Assembly (NCBI GenBank): GCA_002110465.1
Contig: NEED01000075.1
Coordinates: forward strand, 186,001 to 250,000
Length of the DNA stretch: 64,000 bases
Direction of reading: 5' to 3'
Source: an unicellular cyanobacterium SU2
GTDB lineage: Bacteria; Cyanobacteriota; Cyanobacteriia; Cyanobacteriales; Microcystaceae
Shown here in pieces: positions 1-8,559 of this stretch (position 1 is its first letter; each line of letters begins with the position of its first letter). Below the pieces are notes generated by a model. That model was not told where the DNA came from and did no database searches. It saw only the letters and a program-made list of their open reading frames with translations. Made by a program: the position numbers and the translations under genes.

Positions 1-172
1 TGATCACCCCCGGAGGCAGTTGAATAGGACGGGCTTTCTCTGGCGATCGCACCCCCACTTGACTGATCAAAATTTCTTTTAACAGAGGATTTCGCCCTGA
101 TGGATCAACCAATATTTGGGCGGTTCCTGCGCCTACTGTTCCCAAACCGAGTAAACCAATCTTAAAGGCCAC
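1..172 (-). CDS. hom: Homoserine dehydrogenase, N-terminal fragment (cut by window edge)
   Basis: The reverse strand from 172 encodes a protein starting VAFKIGLLGLGTVGAGTA and running off the left edge after about 57 residues. The GxGxVG motif is the start of the Rossmann NAD(P)-binding domain, and the following stretch (ILVDPSGRNPLLKEI) resembles cyanobacterial homoserine dehydrogenases, which reduce aspartate semialdehyde to homoserine for Thr/Met synthesis. I chose GTG at 172 because AGGAGT lies about 6 bases upstream; GTG at 175 or ATG at 190 are in frame, but the ATG has no properly spaced ribosome-binding site. The catalytic and ACT domains are outside the window, so the call rests on the N-terminus only. 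Confidence 0.8.
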   Translation of the reverse strand, partial: MAFKIGLLGLGTVGAGTAQILVDPSGRNPLLKEILISQVGVRSPEKARPIQLPPGVI

Positions 173-330
173 CACTCTACTCCTAATCATCCTTTCTTTG
201 ATCTAGATTAACGGTTTTTGGCAGTAGTTTCCTAAGAATTTGAAGTTTTCAGGGACGAATCAGAAATTTTGAACTTATTTTAATTGACTTATTAAGATTA
301 AGTTATTGAACCGATTAAAGGAGCGATCGC

Positions 331-894
331 ATGGTCAAAACAGCACACAAACCAATCACTTTAGAAGAATTTTTAGAACTTCCTGAAACCCAACCTCCTA
401 GTGAATATATCAATGGTCAGATTATCCAAAAACCGATGCCCCAAGGAAAACATAGCCGTCTGCAAGCAAAATTAGTCACTGCTATGAATAATATTGCTGA
501 ATCTCAAAAGATTGCTTATGCTTTTCCTGAGTTAGGTTGTACTTTTGGCGGAAGGGTAATAGTTCCTGATATTGTCGTGTTGCGTTGGGAAAAAATTCCC
601 CTTGATGAAAATGGGGATATTGCTAATGTTATTGTGACTTATCCAGATTGGACAATTGAAATCTTATCTCCTGATCAAAGCGTGACCAAAGTAACGGGAA
701 ATATTCTACATTGTTTGAATCAGGGAACTACTTTAGGGTGGTTAATTGATCCAGCCACTCGCTCAATTCTCATTTTTCCGGCTAATCAACAACCACAACT
801 ATTAGAAAATCCCGAAGATATCTTATTAGTTCCTGAATTTTTAGAGAATCTCACTTTAACCGTAGAAGATGTTTTTAACTGGTTAAAATTATAA
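331..894 (+). CDS. Uma2 family (DUF820) restriction-endonuclease-fold protein
   Basis: This 187-residue protein has the Uma2 pattern common in cyanobacteria: an N-terminal TLEEFLELPE segment, a YINGQI-type strand, VPDIVVL near residue 77 and a WTIEILSPDQS strand near residue 107. The last two supply the acidic residues of a PD-(D/E)xK-like core. Family members are numerous per genome and their role is not settled; a nuclease or a mobile-element-linked role is only suspected. The ATG is preceded by GGAG overlapping a HIP1 octamer (323-330). It converges with the symporter gene, with 9 bases between the stops. A second, divergent family member lies at 56900-57487. Confidence 0.85.
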   Translation: MVKTAHKPITLEEFLELPETQPPSEYINGQIIQKPMPQGKHSRLQAKLVTAMNNIAESQKIAYAFPELGCTFGGRVIVPDIVVLRWEKIPLDENGDIANVIVTYPDWTIEILSPDQSVTKVTGNILHCLNQGTTLGWLIDPATRSILIFPANQQPQLLENPEDILLVPEFLENLTLTVEDVFNWLKL

Positions 895-903
895 ATTTAC
901 GAG

Positions 904-2394
904 TTAGAATTTGTCGGAATTCCAAAGGGTAAGACCTTCAAGCGATCGCTGTTTTGGCTTTTGACCAAGTAAAGAAATTAATAGACCTAAAATAATAGCA
1001 AAAGGGGCGGCGATCGCTGATTGCCAAATTCCTGGAAAGCTAAACCAACCAAAGGTTGAACCCGCCGTTAAAAGAGCGACTGAAGCGATAGTTCCGTAAA
1101 ATGCTCCTGTTGCATTAACACGAGGAACAAGAACCCCCATCAGGAAAATTCCCAGTAACGGACCCAAAAACATCGCCGTATATTTAACTAAAAACGGAAG
1201 TAAAGATTCTTGTGTTGAAGCCACATAAAACGCTGAAAGAATGCCAAGTATACCCCAAACGATAATTAACCCTTGAGCCACCTTCAAAGACTGTGATTCA
1301 CTGGGTTTTAATTTAGAGTAACGCTGGTAAAAGTCAACTGTCATGCAAGTAGCTAAAGAATGAAGGGCAGAATCAATTGATGACATGGCCGCCGCAAAAA
1401 TAGCTGCCACTAAAAATCCTGATGCACCTGGAGGAACTTGATTAACAATAAAATGGGACAGAATTCCATCGGGTTTTACACCATCAGGCAATCCACCATT
1501 CAGGGCATAATAACCAAACAAAAGAACCCCAAGTAAAAGGGTAGCTGCCACCCCAATAAAACCGGAGAACCATCCTAACAAAATTGCCTTACGTGCAGAT
1601 TTAATATCGGCACAAGAAACATAACGCTGAACAGATTGTTGGTTAGTTCCTGCAACAGCAAAAGCCAGTATTCCATAGGCACATAAAGCCGTTGGTAGCG
1701 ATCGAATAGATGCCGGTTCCCAAGATGGGTTAACGACGACTAATTTTCCTCCTTCTCCTGCCGCTTCCCACAATTGTCCAAACCCACCAGAGACGCTTGA
1801 GACAGCTGCCCAAATTCCTGCACCTAAACCAACAAAAATCATGACAAACTGAAGTACATCAGTCCAAACCACGGCTGTAATGCCACCTGTTGCGGTATAA
1901 ACCACTGAGACAATACCAACAAGTAGTATTGCGTTATAAAGAGGAAGTCCTGTTACCGTTGCAACAACGAGGGATGCAGCGTATAAAAGCCCTCCTAACC
2001 GAGCGATGACAAATAGCAAGAAACACAACGAACCTAAAGAGCGAGTTTTGGCATCGAAACGTTTCTCAAGATATTCGTAGGCGGTTGTTAGATTAAGCTG
2101 AACAAAAAAGGGGAGAAATAAGAGAATAACTAAACCATAACCAATCAAATCACCAAATTGAAGTTGTAGGTACAAAAAACCGTGGTTATACCCTTCCCCT
2201 GGACCGCCCAGGAGTGAAGCGGCTGAAAAAGAAGTTGCAATAATTGACAACCCAACTGCCCACCAAGGGAGTTGCTGTGATCCTCGAAAGTATTGATCGG
2301 TGTTGTTTTGTTGGCGACTTGCGACGATTCCGATGGCGATAACAATCAAGGCGTAAACTAGGATAATAGCCCAATCAATTGTACTCATAAACAT
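904..2394 (-). CDS. Sodium:solute symporter family (SSS/SLC5-type) transporter
   Basis: This 496-residue polytopic protein begins with a hydrophobic segment (WAIILVYALIVIAIGIVA) and shows roughly 13 hydrophobic helices, as expected for the LeuT-fold SSS family. Family features include YFRGSQQLPWWAVGLSIIATSFSAASLLG near residues 35-62, the GGITAVVWTDVLQ segment near residue 170 and a late GTNQQSVQRY motif. It should import an organic solute driven by sodium; the substrate cannot be read from sequence. Two start codons are possible (2394 and 2388). The gene stands alone on the minus strand and is not obviously part of the glycan locus to its right, although a sugar or sialic-acid-like substrate is conceivable. 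Confidence 0.88.
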   Translation of the reverse strand: MFMSTIDWAIILVYALIVIAIGIVASRQQNNTDQYFRGSQQLPWWAVGLSIIATSFSAASLLGGPGEGYNHGFLYLQLQFGDLIGYGLVILLFLPFFVQLNLTTAYEYLEKRFDAKTRSLGSLCFLLFVIARLGGLLYAASLVVATVTGLPLYNAILLVGIVSVVYTATGGITAVVWTDVLQFVMIFVGLGAGIWAAVSSVSGGFGQLWEAAGEGGKLVVVNPSWEPASIRSLPTALCAYGILAFAVAGTNQQSVQRYVSCADIKSARKAILLGWFSGFIGVAATLLLGVLLFGYYALNGGLPDGVKPDGILSHFIVNQVPPGASGFLVAAIFAAAMSSIDSALHSLATCMTVDFYQRYSKLKPSESQSLKVAQGLIIVWGILGILSAFYVASTQESLLPFLVKYTAMFLGPLLGIFLMGVLVPRVNATGAFYGTIASVALLTAGSTFGWFSFPGIWQSAIAAPFAIILGLLISLLGQKPKQRSLEGLTLWNSDKF

Positions 2395-2542
2395 ACTCTA
2401 GACTCTTAAAGCCTATTGGAGAAAAACAATAGTATAGCGTCTACCAATAATTTTTTAAATAGAAAATTACTAACATTTGCCAGCATATTCTTATTGTTTA
2501 TTGTTCCTCAATACTTATCATCCTTCTGGAAAATTTCCAATC

Positions 2543-5500
2543 CTAAACTCTGATACTATAATCCTCTTTATCAAAAGCTAAATTAGGGTTATAGCAAGGA
2601 TCGTGTTCTATCAAAGACTTCCACTTAGTTTGAAAATATTTGCCCTCACAAAAAAGTCGTGCTTTTTTAAAATTATTCAGCCCATCATATCCTCTGGTTT
2701 TAGCTTCATAGTGATAAAGAACAACATGAGGCAAGTAAATATTGCGATATCCTTTATCAAGTATTTTAAAACATAAATCAATATCATTATAATTAACAGC
2801 AAGAATTTCATCAAAACCACCGACTTCCTCAAAAATATCCCGTCTACACATCAAACAAGCACCTGTTACAGCCGAGTAATTATTAATCGTGTTAAGTTGA
2901 TTAAAATAACCATTAGAAGGAAATGGAAAGCGTTTATGACTATGACCGCAGGAGTAAAAAATTCCTCCTATTACGCCAGCGTGTTGAATAGTTTTATCGG
3001 GAAATAATAATAATGCACCCACAGCACCAATAGAAGATCTTTGTGATTGTTCAACCATAGCTTCTATCCAATCAGGTGTAAAAATTTCAGTATCATTATT
3101 GAGGAAAAGTAAATATTTTCCCTGAGAGTTCTGAACGGCAAAATTATTAAGTTTTGAATAATTAAATGGAATTTTTAAAGGAAAAACTTTTAATCTTTTT
3201 GGCTCTTTTTTTTGCCATATTTGCATTGTTTGTATCGCCTTTTCTTCGGTACTTCCATTATCAATTAAAATAATCTCAAAATTAGGATAAGTTGATTTTT
3301 CAAAAATAGAAGCTAAACATCGATTCAAGGTATCTCCCAAATTTTTAGTTGGGATAATAATGCTAACTTTGTCATAATTCTTGATTTTATATCGAATTTG
3401 GTAATGTCCAAGACATCCAGAAACATCAGTCACTATTCCTGGTTCACCTCGTCTTTGTATCGCTTCAGATAAAGATTTTTTGGCATTAGTTACGGCATAA
3501 ATTTTACTATGAATTTGACTAGCGGTTGAGTTAGCATGAATTCGCCAATGATATAGTATATTAGGAATATGAAATATTTTATTGGTCTTTTCCGTTAATC
3601 TCAGCACTAAATCATAATCTTGACTGCCTTCATAACCGACTCGGAAACCTCCTATTTTGTTAACTAAAGAACGACGATAAATCCCTAAATGACAAGTATA
3701 CATTCTAGATAAAAACGAATCTGGACACCAATCAGGTTTAAAATAAGGATTACTTAAATAACCTTGGTCATCAATATTATCTTCATCTGAATAAATTAGG
3801 TCAGCATCGGGATGATTGTTTAACAAAGAAACAACTTCATATAAAGCGTGAGGAGTTAAAGCATCATCATGATCTAGTAACGCAATAAATTCTCCAGTTG
3901 CCATTTCTAGTGCTACATTAGAAGTTATAGAAATATGACTATTTCTTGCTCTAAAAATAACATTAATACGGGAATCTTGCTCAGCATATTCTTCTAAAAC
4001 AAGACAGACATCTGGATTAGTTGAGGCATCATCTACAATACAAAGTTGCCAATTTTGATAAACTTGATTAATAACTGAATCAATAGCTGTTTTTAGATAA
4101 AATATTTTAGGATTAAAAACTGGCATTATGATACTAATCAAAGGCTTATATTCTAAATTTTTAAGCTTGTTAGTCATATTGTTTAGATCCTGACCTATGG
4201 GATAGTTCAAGTTTAACCAGGTTTGATAGTCTGGCTCTAAACTTTTCGGAATTTTATCTGAAATAATGGAATTTTCTCTTAAGTGTAACGAAGGTAATTC
4301 AATAGTAAAACAAGGAAAAGGATGACGATTTTCTGTTGCTCCAATAACAAGATAGTGTAGCAAAGGATTCATTTCTGATTGAACTACATCAGGATAATTT
4401 TCTAGATAATAAGAAGTATCAAATAAAGGATGCGGTTTATTTCCTTTTTCTGCCCCTATCATAATATAATGAGCTAGTGGGTTCATCTTTAATTCAGTAA
4501 CATCAGGATATTCTTTTAGGTAAAAAGAAGTATCAAAAAGTGGATTAGGATTTTGACCTTGTGATACGCCGATGTCTAAATAATGTCCTAATGGATCAAC
4601 ACCCGATTCTTTAATATCAGGATTTTGTTCCCAGTAATAACCCGTATCAAATAATCCACTTTTGCTGATTAACTGTGCTGTCTTCCATCTTTTCAATCGT
4701 CTAGCAAGTTGAAGTGTCACTAACCAATAAATGGGTTTTAATAATTTAATAAAGAGGAAAGCAATAAATTTAATATTTTTAATTATTTTTTGTTTATCAA
4801 AAACTTTAATCTCTTTCTTTTTTTGAGGCGTTGGTAATGGCTCACTTTCTTTCTCTTTTTCCTTAACTTGTTGCAGTTTATTTTCTAACTGTTGAATCTG
4901 TGAGCGAAGACTGTCAAGTTCTTGGGAAAGATCAAGAGAATGATTTAAAGTTTCATGAATCTGTTCAAGCCATAATAAATCAGGAGATGATCGAGATTGT
5001 TGTTGATTAATGTCAATAAAAAAAGCTTCTAATTTATCAATAGAGTCCTCCCATTGCATTCGTTCTGCTGTTTGTTTACCATGCTTTTTCAGTCTATTAT
5101 ATAGCTCTCTATCATCAATTAAACGTTGTAGGGCTTGTTTCGCTAATTCAATATCTCCGTTAGGAACAACTAAAGCATTATATTCATCAACAATATATTC
5201 ATCATAACCAGTAACATCACTAACAATACAAACGCCGCCACAAGCCATCATTTCTAGCGGAGGACCAAAACACCCTTCTACACTGCTCAATTTGAGGAGA
5301 ATATCACAGCTAGAATAAATAGATTTCATTTCAGTAAAAGGGACTTGATAGAAAAAACGATCAATCTTCCAATCGGATAATGGTTTACCTTGATTAGAAA
5401 CACACCAAACTTCACAATCAAAGTCAGAACAGACTGCTAGAGCTTCTTTTATTCGTTTAAAAGGAGTATCAATAGACCCTTCTACTAAAATTCTATAATG

Positions 5501-6001
5501 ATGTTTTGGTTTAGGTTCAATGGGTTCAACGGGATAAATAATGGTCGGATCAAATCCATTGGGAATATAATGAGCCGATTTTCCAAAATTATGGTTTAGC
5601 CATTCAATAATCCAGCGCGCCTCGGTCAGATAATGTACATCAGCAAAATAAGTTAATGCGACTAAACTTTTATAGACTCGATGGTCATAAAAACGGGTTT
5701 CATCCGATTGCACAAAATACGCTTTGTGTCGTGATTTAAACTTAAGAACAGGAATTAATGTTGCCCAAAAAGTAGCAATGCAAATATCAACATCCTCTGG
5801 AAATTGATCGGGATGATATACCGATATATTTGCTTTAGGAAACCATTGAAAAGACTCTGAACGTGCTGGTGTATTTTTATCTAATAAACAGATAGAAACG
5901 TCATATCCTCTAGCTTGTAATCGGGTTATATGTTGTAGTACAACAATATGACCTCCACAGATTAAGTTAGAGGGTAAGACATAGACAATTTTCATAATCA
6001 T
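2543..6001 (-). CDS. Multidomain glycosyltransferase: GT4 + coiled coil + FD-YYL repeats + two GT2 domains
   Basis: This is a 1152-residue cytosolic enzyme with no signal peptide. Residues about 1-335 form a GT4 (GT-B) domain, with the donor-site segment GCFGPPLEMMACGG near 255. A charged coiled coil follows (about 350-395). A region near 440-556 holds three tandem units of about 37 residues of the form FDxxYYLxxxPDVxxxxxxPLxHYxxxG. Two GT2 (GT-A) domains follow, one at about 610-878 (SIIMPVFN, VDDAST, LLDHDDAL) and one at about 879-1152 (SIIIPTKN, LIDNGST, FLNNDTE). It likely adds three successive sugars to a surface glycan. It is followed 20 bases later upstream-side by the epimerase gene on the same strand, suggesting one operon. 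Donor and acceptor are unknown. Confidence 0.9.
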   Translation of the reverse strand: MIMKIVYVLPSNLICGGHIVVLQHITRLQARGYDVSICLLDKNTPARSESFQWFPKANISVYHPDQFPEDVDICIATFWATLIPVLKFKSRHKAYFVQSDETRFYDHRVYKSLVALTYFADVHYLTEARWIIEWLNHNFGKSAHYIPNGFDPTIIYPVEPIEPKPKHHYRILVEGSIDTPFKRIKEALAVCSDFDCEVWCVSNQGKPLSDWKIDRFFYQVPFTEMKSIYSSCDILLKLSSVEGCFGPPLEMMACGGVCIVSDVTGYDEYIVDEYNALVVPNGDIELAKQALQRLIDDRELYNRLKKHGKQTAERMQWEDSIDKLEAFFIDINQQQSRSSPDLLWLEQIHETLNHSLDLSQELDSLRSQIQQLENKLQQVKEKEKESEPLPTPQKKKEIKVFDKQKIIKNIKFIAFLFIKLLKPIYWLVTLQLARRLKRWKTAQLISKSGLFDTGYYWEQNPDIKESGVDPLGHYLDIGVSQGQNPNPLFDTSFYLKEYPDVTELKMNPLAHYIMIGAEKGNKPHPLFDTSYYLENYPDVVQSEMNPLLHYLVIGATENRHPFPCFTIELPSLHLRENSIISDKIPKSLEPDYQTWLNLNYPIGQDLNNMTNKLKNLEYKPLISIIMPVFNPKIFYLKTAIDSVINQVYQNWQLCIVDDASTNPDVCLVLEEYAEQDSRINVIFRARNSHISITSNVALEMATGEFIALLDHDDALTPHALYEVVSLLNNHPDADLIYSDEDNIDDQGYLSNPYFKPDWCPDSFLSRMYTCHLGIYRRSLVNKIGGFRVGYEGSQDYDLVLRLTEKTNKIFHIPNILYHWRIHANSTASQIHSKIYAVTNAKKSLSEAIQRRGEPGIVTDVSGCLGHYQIRYKIKNYDKVSIIIPTKNLGDTLNRCLASIFEKSTYPNFEIILIDNGSTEEKAIQTMQIWQKKEPKRLKVFPLKIPFNYSKLNNFAVQNSQGKYLLFLNNDTEIFTPDWIEAMVEQSQRSSIGAVGALLLFPDKTIQHAGVIGGIFYSCGHSHKRFPFPSNGYFNQLNTINNYSAVTGACLMCRRDIFEEVGGFDEILAVNYNDIDLCFKILDKGYRNIYLPHVVLYHYEAKTRGYDGLNNFKKARLFCEGKYFQTKWKSLIEHDPCYNPNLAFDKEDYSIRV

Positions 6002-6021
6002 TTAATCTCTTCAATGGATTA

Positions 6022-6957
6022 TTAAAACAGGGTAGAGATAACTAAATCTTTTAGCCCTGATTGTAAATCAATAGTCGGTGTAAACCCCAATTTTTGCTGT
6101 GCCAACATTATACCTGAGCAAGAGTGTTTAATGTCTCCAGTACGGGCTTGATGAAAGCGTGGTGGAATCTCGTAGCCAACAGTTTGAGCAATAATTTTCA
6201 ACAACTCTAGTAAGTTTGTACTAATTCCAGTCCCAATATTATAAATTCGATGATGATTTAAGATAGCGTTTTCTACTGAAGCAGAAAGAATATTTGCCCT
6301 AGCGACATCTTTGACATGAATAAAATCTCGACTTTGATAACCATCCCCATAAATTTCTGGTGTTTGACGAGTCCCATAAGCGTGAATAAATCGAGGAATC
6401 ACTGCCGCATAATCAGAATTGGGTTTTTGTCGCTGACCATAAACATTGAAGTAGCGAAGACAAATACTAGGTAAACCATAAGAATGATAAAAACTTGTCG
6501 CTAACGCTTCAGCCGTCAATTTACTAGCGGCATAGGGAGATTTTGGGGCGGGTAGATCAATTTCTCTTACAGGGGGAGTATGATCATCTCCATAGACCGC
6601 ACAACTTGAAGAAATTACCACTCTTGAAACCCCTGATTTAACGGCTGCTAACAAAACATTTAATGTCCCTGTATTATTAATTTCATGAGCTAAAAGGGGA
6701 TTTTCCAGAGATTGTGCCACGGATGTCAGTGCAGCGAGGTGAAATACCCAATCCACATCACTCATGGCGGCAATTAATCCGTCTAAATTGCGGATATCAT
6801 CTTGAATCAATTCAATGTCTGGGATAATAGCTGATAAATTCGCCAAACTTCCCGAACTTAGATTATCGTAAACTTTTACCGAAATCCCTTGGTGTAAGAG
6901 TTGTTCTACTAGATGAGAACCTATAAATCCTGCTCCTCCGATGACAATAGATTTCAA
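6022..6957 (-). CDS. NAD-dependent nucleotide-sugar epimerase/dehydratase (extended SDR)
   Basis: The 311-residue protein has the extended-SDR signature: GGAGFIGSH at residues 7-15 for NAD binding, the SSS strand at 116-118, and the catalytic Tyr142 and Lys146 in SPYAASK. FNVYGQRQKP near residue 175 and the DFIHVKDVA segment near 220 are typical of UDP-glucose/UDP-GlcNAc 4-epimerases (GalE/WbpP group). It probably supplies a UDP-sugar to the adjacent glycosyltransferases. It lies upstream of the GT4-GT2-GT2 gene on the same strand with a 20-base gap. The exact substrate (UDP-Glc, UDP-GlcNAc or a uronate) cannot be fixed from sequence alone. Confidence 0.9.
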   Translation of the reverse strand: MKSIVIGGAGFIGSHLVEQLLHQGISVKVYDNLSSGSLANLSAIIPDIELIQDDIRNLDGLIAAMSDVDWVFHLAALTSVAQSLENPLLAHEINNTGTLNVLLAAVKSGVSRVVISSSCAVYGDDHTPPVREIDLPAPKSPYAASKLTAEALATSFYHSYGLPSICLRYFNVYGQRQKPNSDYAAVIPRFIHAYGTRQTPEIYGDGYQSRDFIHVKDVARANILSASVENAILNHHRIYNIGTGISTNLLELLKIIAQTVGYEIPPRFHQARTGDIKHSCSGIMLAQQKLGFTPTIDLQSGLKDLVISTLF

Positions 6958-7038
6958 GTGTTTTACCTCATAAGTCTACATTCAACCTTATTTAATACTA
7001 TTCATCATGTTTTTATTGACATATTCTTTGGTTCGCTT

Positions 7039-8379
7039 TTATTTCTCAAATAAAGATAGACAATCCAAAGCCGATACTCCCCAGTCCATCACTGTTTGTT
7101 GAACAATGTTTAAGTTTTCCTTAGCACAATAATGGGCAAATAACGCCGATGACATAAAATTACGCCATCCTGGATTATTATGAACATCTCCTCCAGGATT
7201 TTCGGTATAGTTGGAATGGTGACAGAACCCACGACCACCCGATACTAAAACCCGATTAAATTCTTTTAAGTAACTACGCACGACATCACTATCAAAATGA
7301 ACCATAGCATCCCAACAGTAAATAAAAGTGATAGATTCATCGGGAATTTCTTGTAACCCTGTTCCATCGGTTTTCACAAAGGAAATCTGAGGGTCTTCTT
7401 TAAATCGCTCTTGACAATAATCTAGGTTTTCTTGATTGATATCAACAATAATAATTTTTTGAGCAACTTCTTTTAAGTGAAGTGTATTTCTGCCATGACC
7501 GGCTGCTAAATCAACGGTCTTACTAAAATCACTACCCTCAATAAAGGGGTAAATGATGGACTCCCATTGAACGGCCATTGAAGATTCAGCTTCATCATAA
7601 TAGGGGCTGTTTTTCCAATCATTGCCAACAAAAGCAGCGATTTCGGTTAACGGTTTCATCTGATGGGTTTTCTTGATCGGGTTAGTTTGTAAAGCAATAA
7701 TATCTGATTTTTGCCAAAGCTTTAAATGATTTTTTTCGAGGATCTCATAATCTTCACGATAAATCTTTTTCAATTTAGCCTGGACTGGTTGAGGCAGTTC
7801 TACTAATATATTTTCCGACGTATTGTAATAATCTTTAGAAATAGTTTCAACACCAATCGTGTGAAGATAGTCATCAAGATCAGACAGCTTGACGATAATG
7901 TCCACCTGATCAGGTTGATAATGACGAGCTTGAGGTCGAATATGCTCATCAATCCACAGAGGATCTGAATTACTAAGTTCTTGTTCTAAATATTCAATAA
8001 TTTGCTCTAAAGGCGTTTCTGGGGATAAACCGGCTTTGCGAGCATGGGAAAGGGGAGAACTTAAAACCTTATCTTTGTAGTAGCTAATAAATCGCTCAAT
8101 CGGATCTCGATAAATAGCAACGCGAGTATAGTCTGCAAATAGAGGAGAATTGATTTCAATTAAACTCGTTCCATTGTCACGAAACCCCAAAAGGTCGTGA
8201 ACCCCTTGAATATCTTCTGCGCCATCTTTACTTATCCCATCATCAACACTTGTAATTCGTTTTAAGGTGGTACTACCCCCTTTGGCAATGGCAACAAATT
8301 TATGACGACGTTTGTGATTAACAATAAACAGATTTTGAAAATAAGGGCTCAGGGAAGAGTCTGACATCATCACTATCAA
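7039..8379 (-). CDS. Sulfotransferase-SAM methyltransferase fusion
   Basis: The 446-residue protein joins two enzymes. The N-terminal half resembles the carbohydrate sulfotransferase family (Sulfotransfer_2): IAKGGSTTLKR (31-41) fits the 5'-phosphosulfate loop of PAPS binding, and YRDPIERFISYY (90-101) fits the 3'-phosphate motif. The C-terminal half (from about 245) is a class I methyltransferase: VDLAAGHGRN (289-298) is motif I, IVDIN near 311 is the acidic motif II and IYCWDAMVHF is motif IV. A plausible role is sulfation and methylation of a sugar in the surface glycan made by neighbouring genes. The start is uncertain (ATG at 8379, or an internal ATG at codon 4 or 5). The same-strand gap to the epimerase is 81 bases. 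Confidence 0.82.
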   Translation of the reverse strand: MIVMMSDSSLSPYFQNLFIVNHKRRHKFVAIAKGGSTTLKRITSVDDGISKDGAEDIQGVHDLLGFRDNGTSLIEINSPLFADYTRVAIYRDPIERFISYYKDKVLSSPLSHARKAGLSPETPLEQIIEYLEQELSNSDPLWIDEHIRPQARHYQPDQVDIIVKLSDLDDYLHTIGVETISKDYYNTSENILVELPQPVQAKLKKIYREDYEILEKNHLKLWQKSDIIALQTNPIKKTHQMKPLTEIAAFVGNDWKNSPYYDEAESSMAVQWESIIYPFIEGSDFSKTVDLAAGHGRNTLHLKEVAQKIIIVDINQENLDYCQERFKEDPQISFVKTDGTGLQEIPDESITFIYCWDAMVHFDSDVVRSYLKEFNRVLVSGGRGFCHHSNYTENPGGDVHNNPGWRNFMSSALFAHYCAKENLNIVQQTVMDWGVSALDCLSLFEK

Positions 8380-8420
8380 TAATCGAAACCAACAAAAGAA
8401 AAGGTAAATTCAATAGTGTA

Positions 8421-8448
8421 GTAGAGACGCTGCATACAACGTCCCTAC
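8421..8448. repeat. Dispersed GTAGAGACG-type palindrome
   Basis: GTAGAGACGCTG and CAACGTCCCTAC pair over 12 positions with two mismatches around a 4-base loop. The same consensus recurs at 60531-60558 after apcE. It lies in the 180-base gap between the VCBS gene and the sulfotransferase fusion, so it may fold in the RNA between them. No T-run follows on either strand. Confidence 0.6.
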
Positions 8449-8559
8449 TGAGTTTGACGGGTTTTTAAGACTCGTCTTTAAAGTAAGTATGGGGGATTAC
8501 TCCACCCTTGGAGATGATTGGGAAGGGAAAATTGTTCCCTGATTCCCCTAATTCCATCC

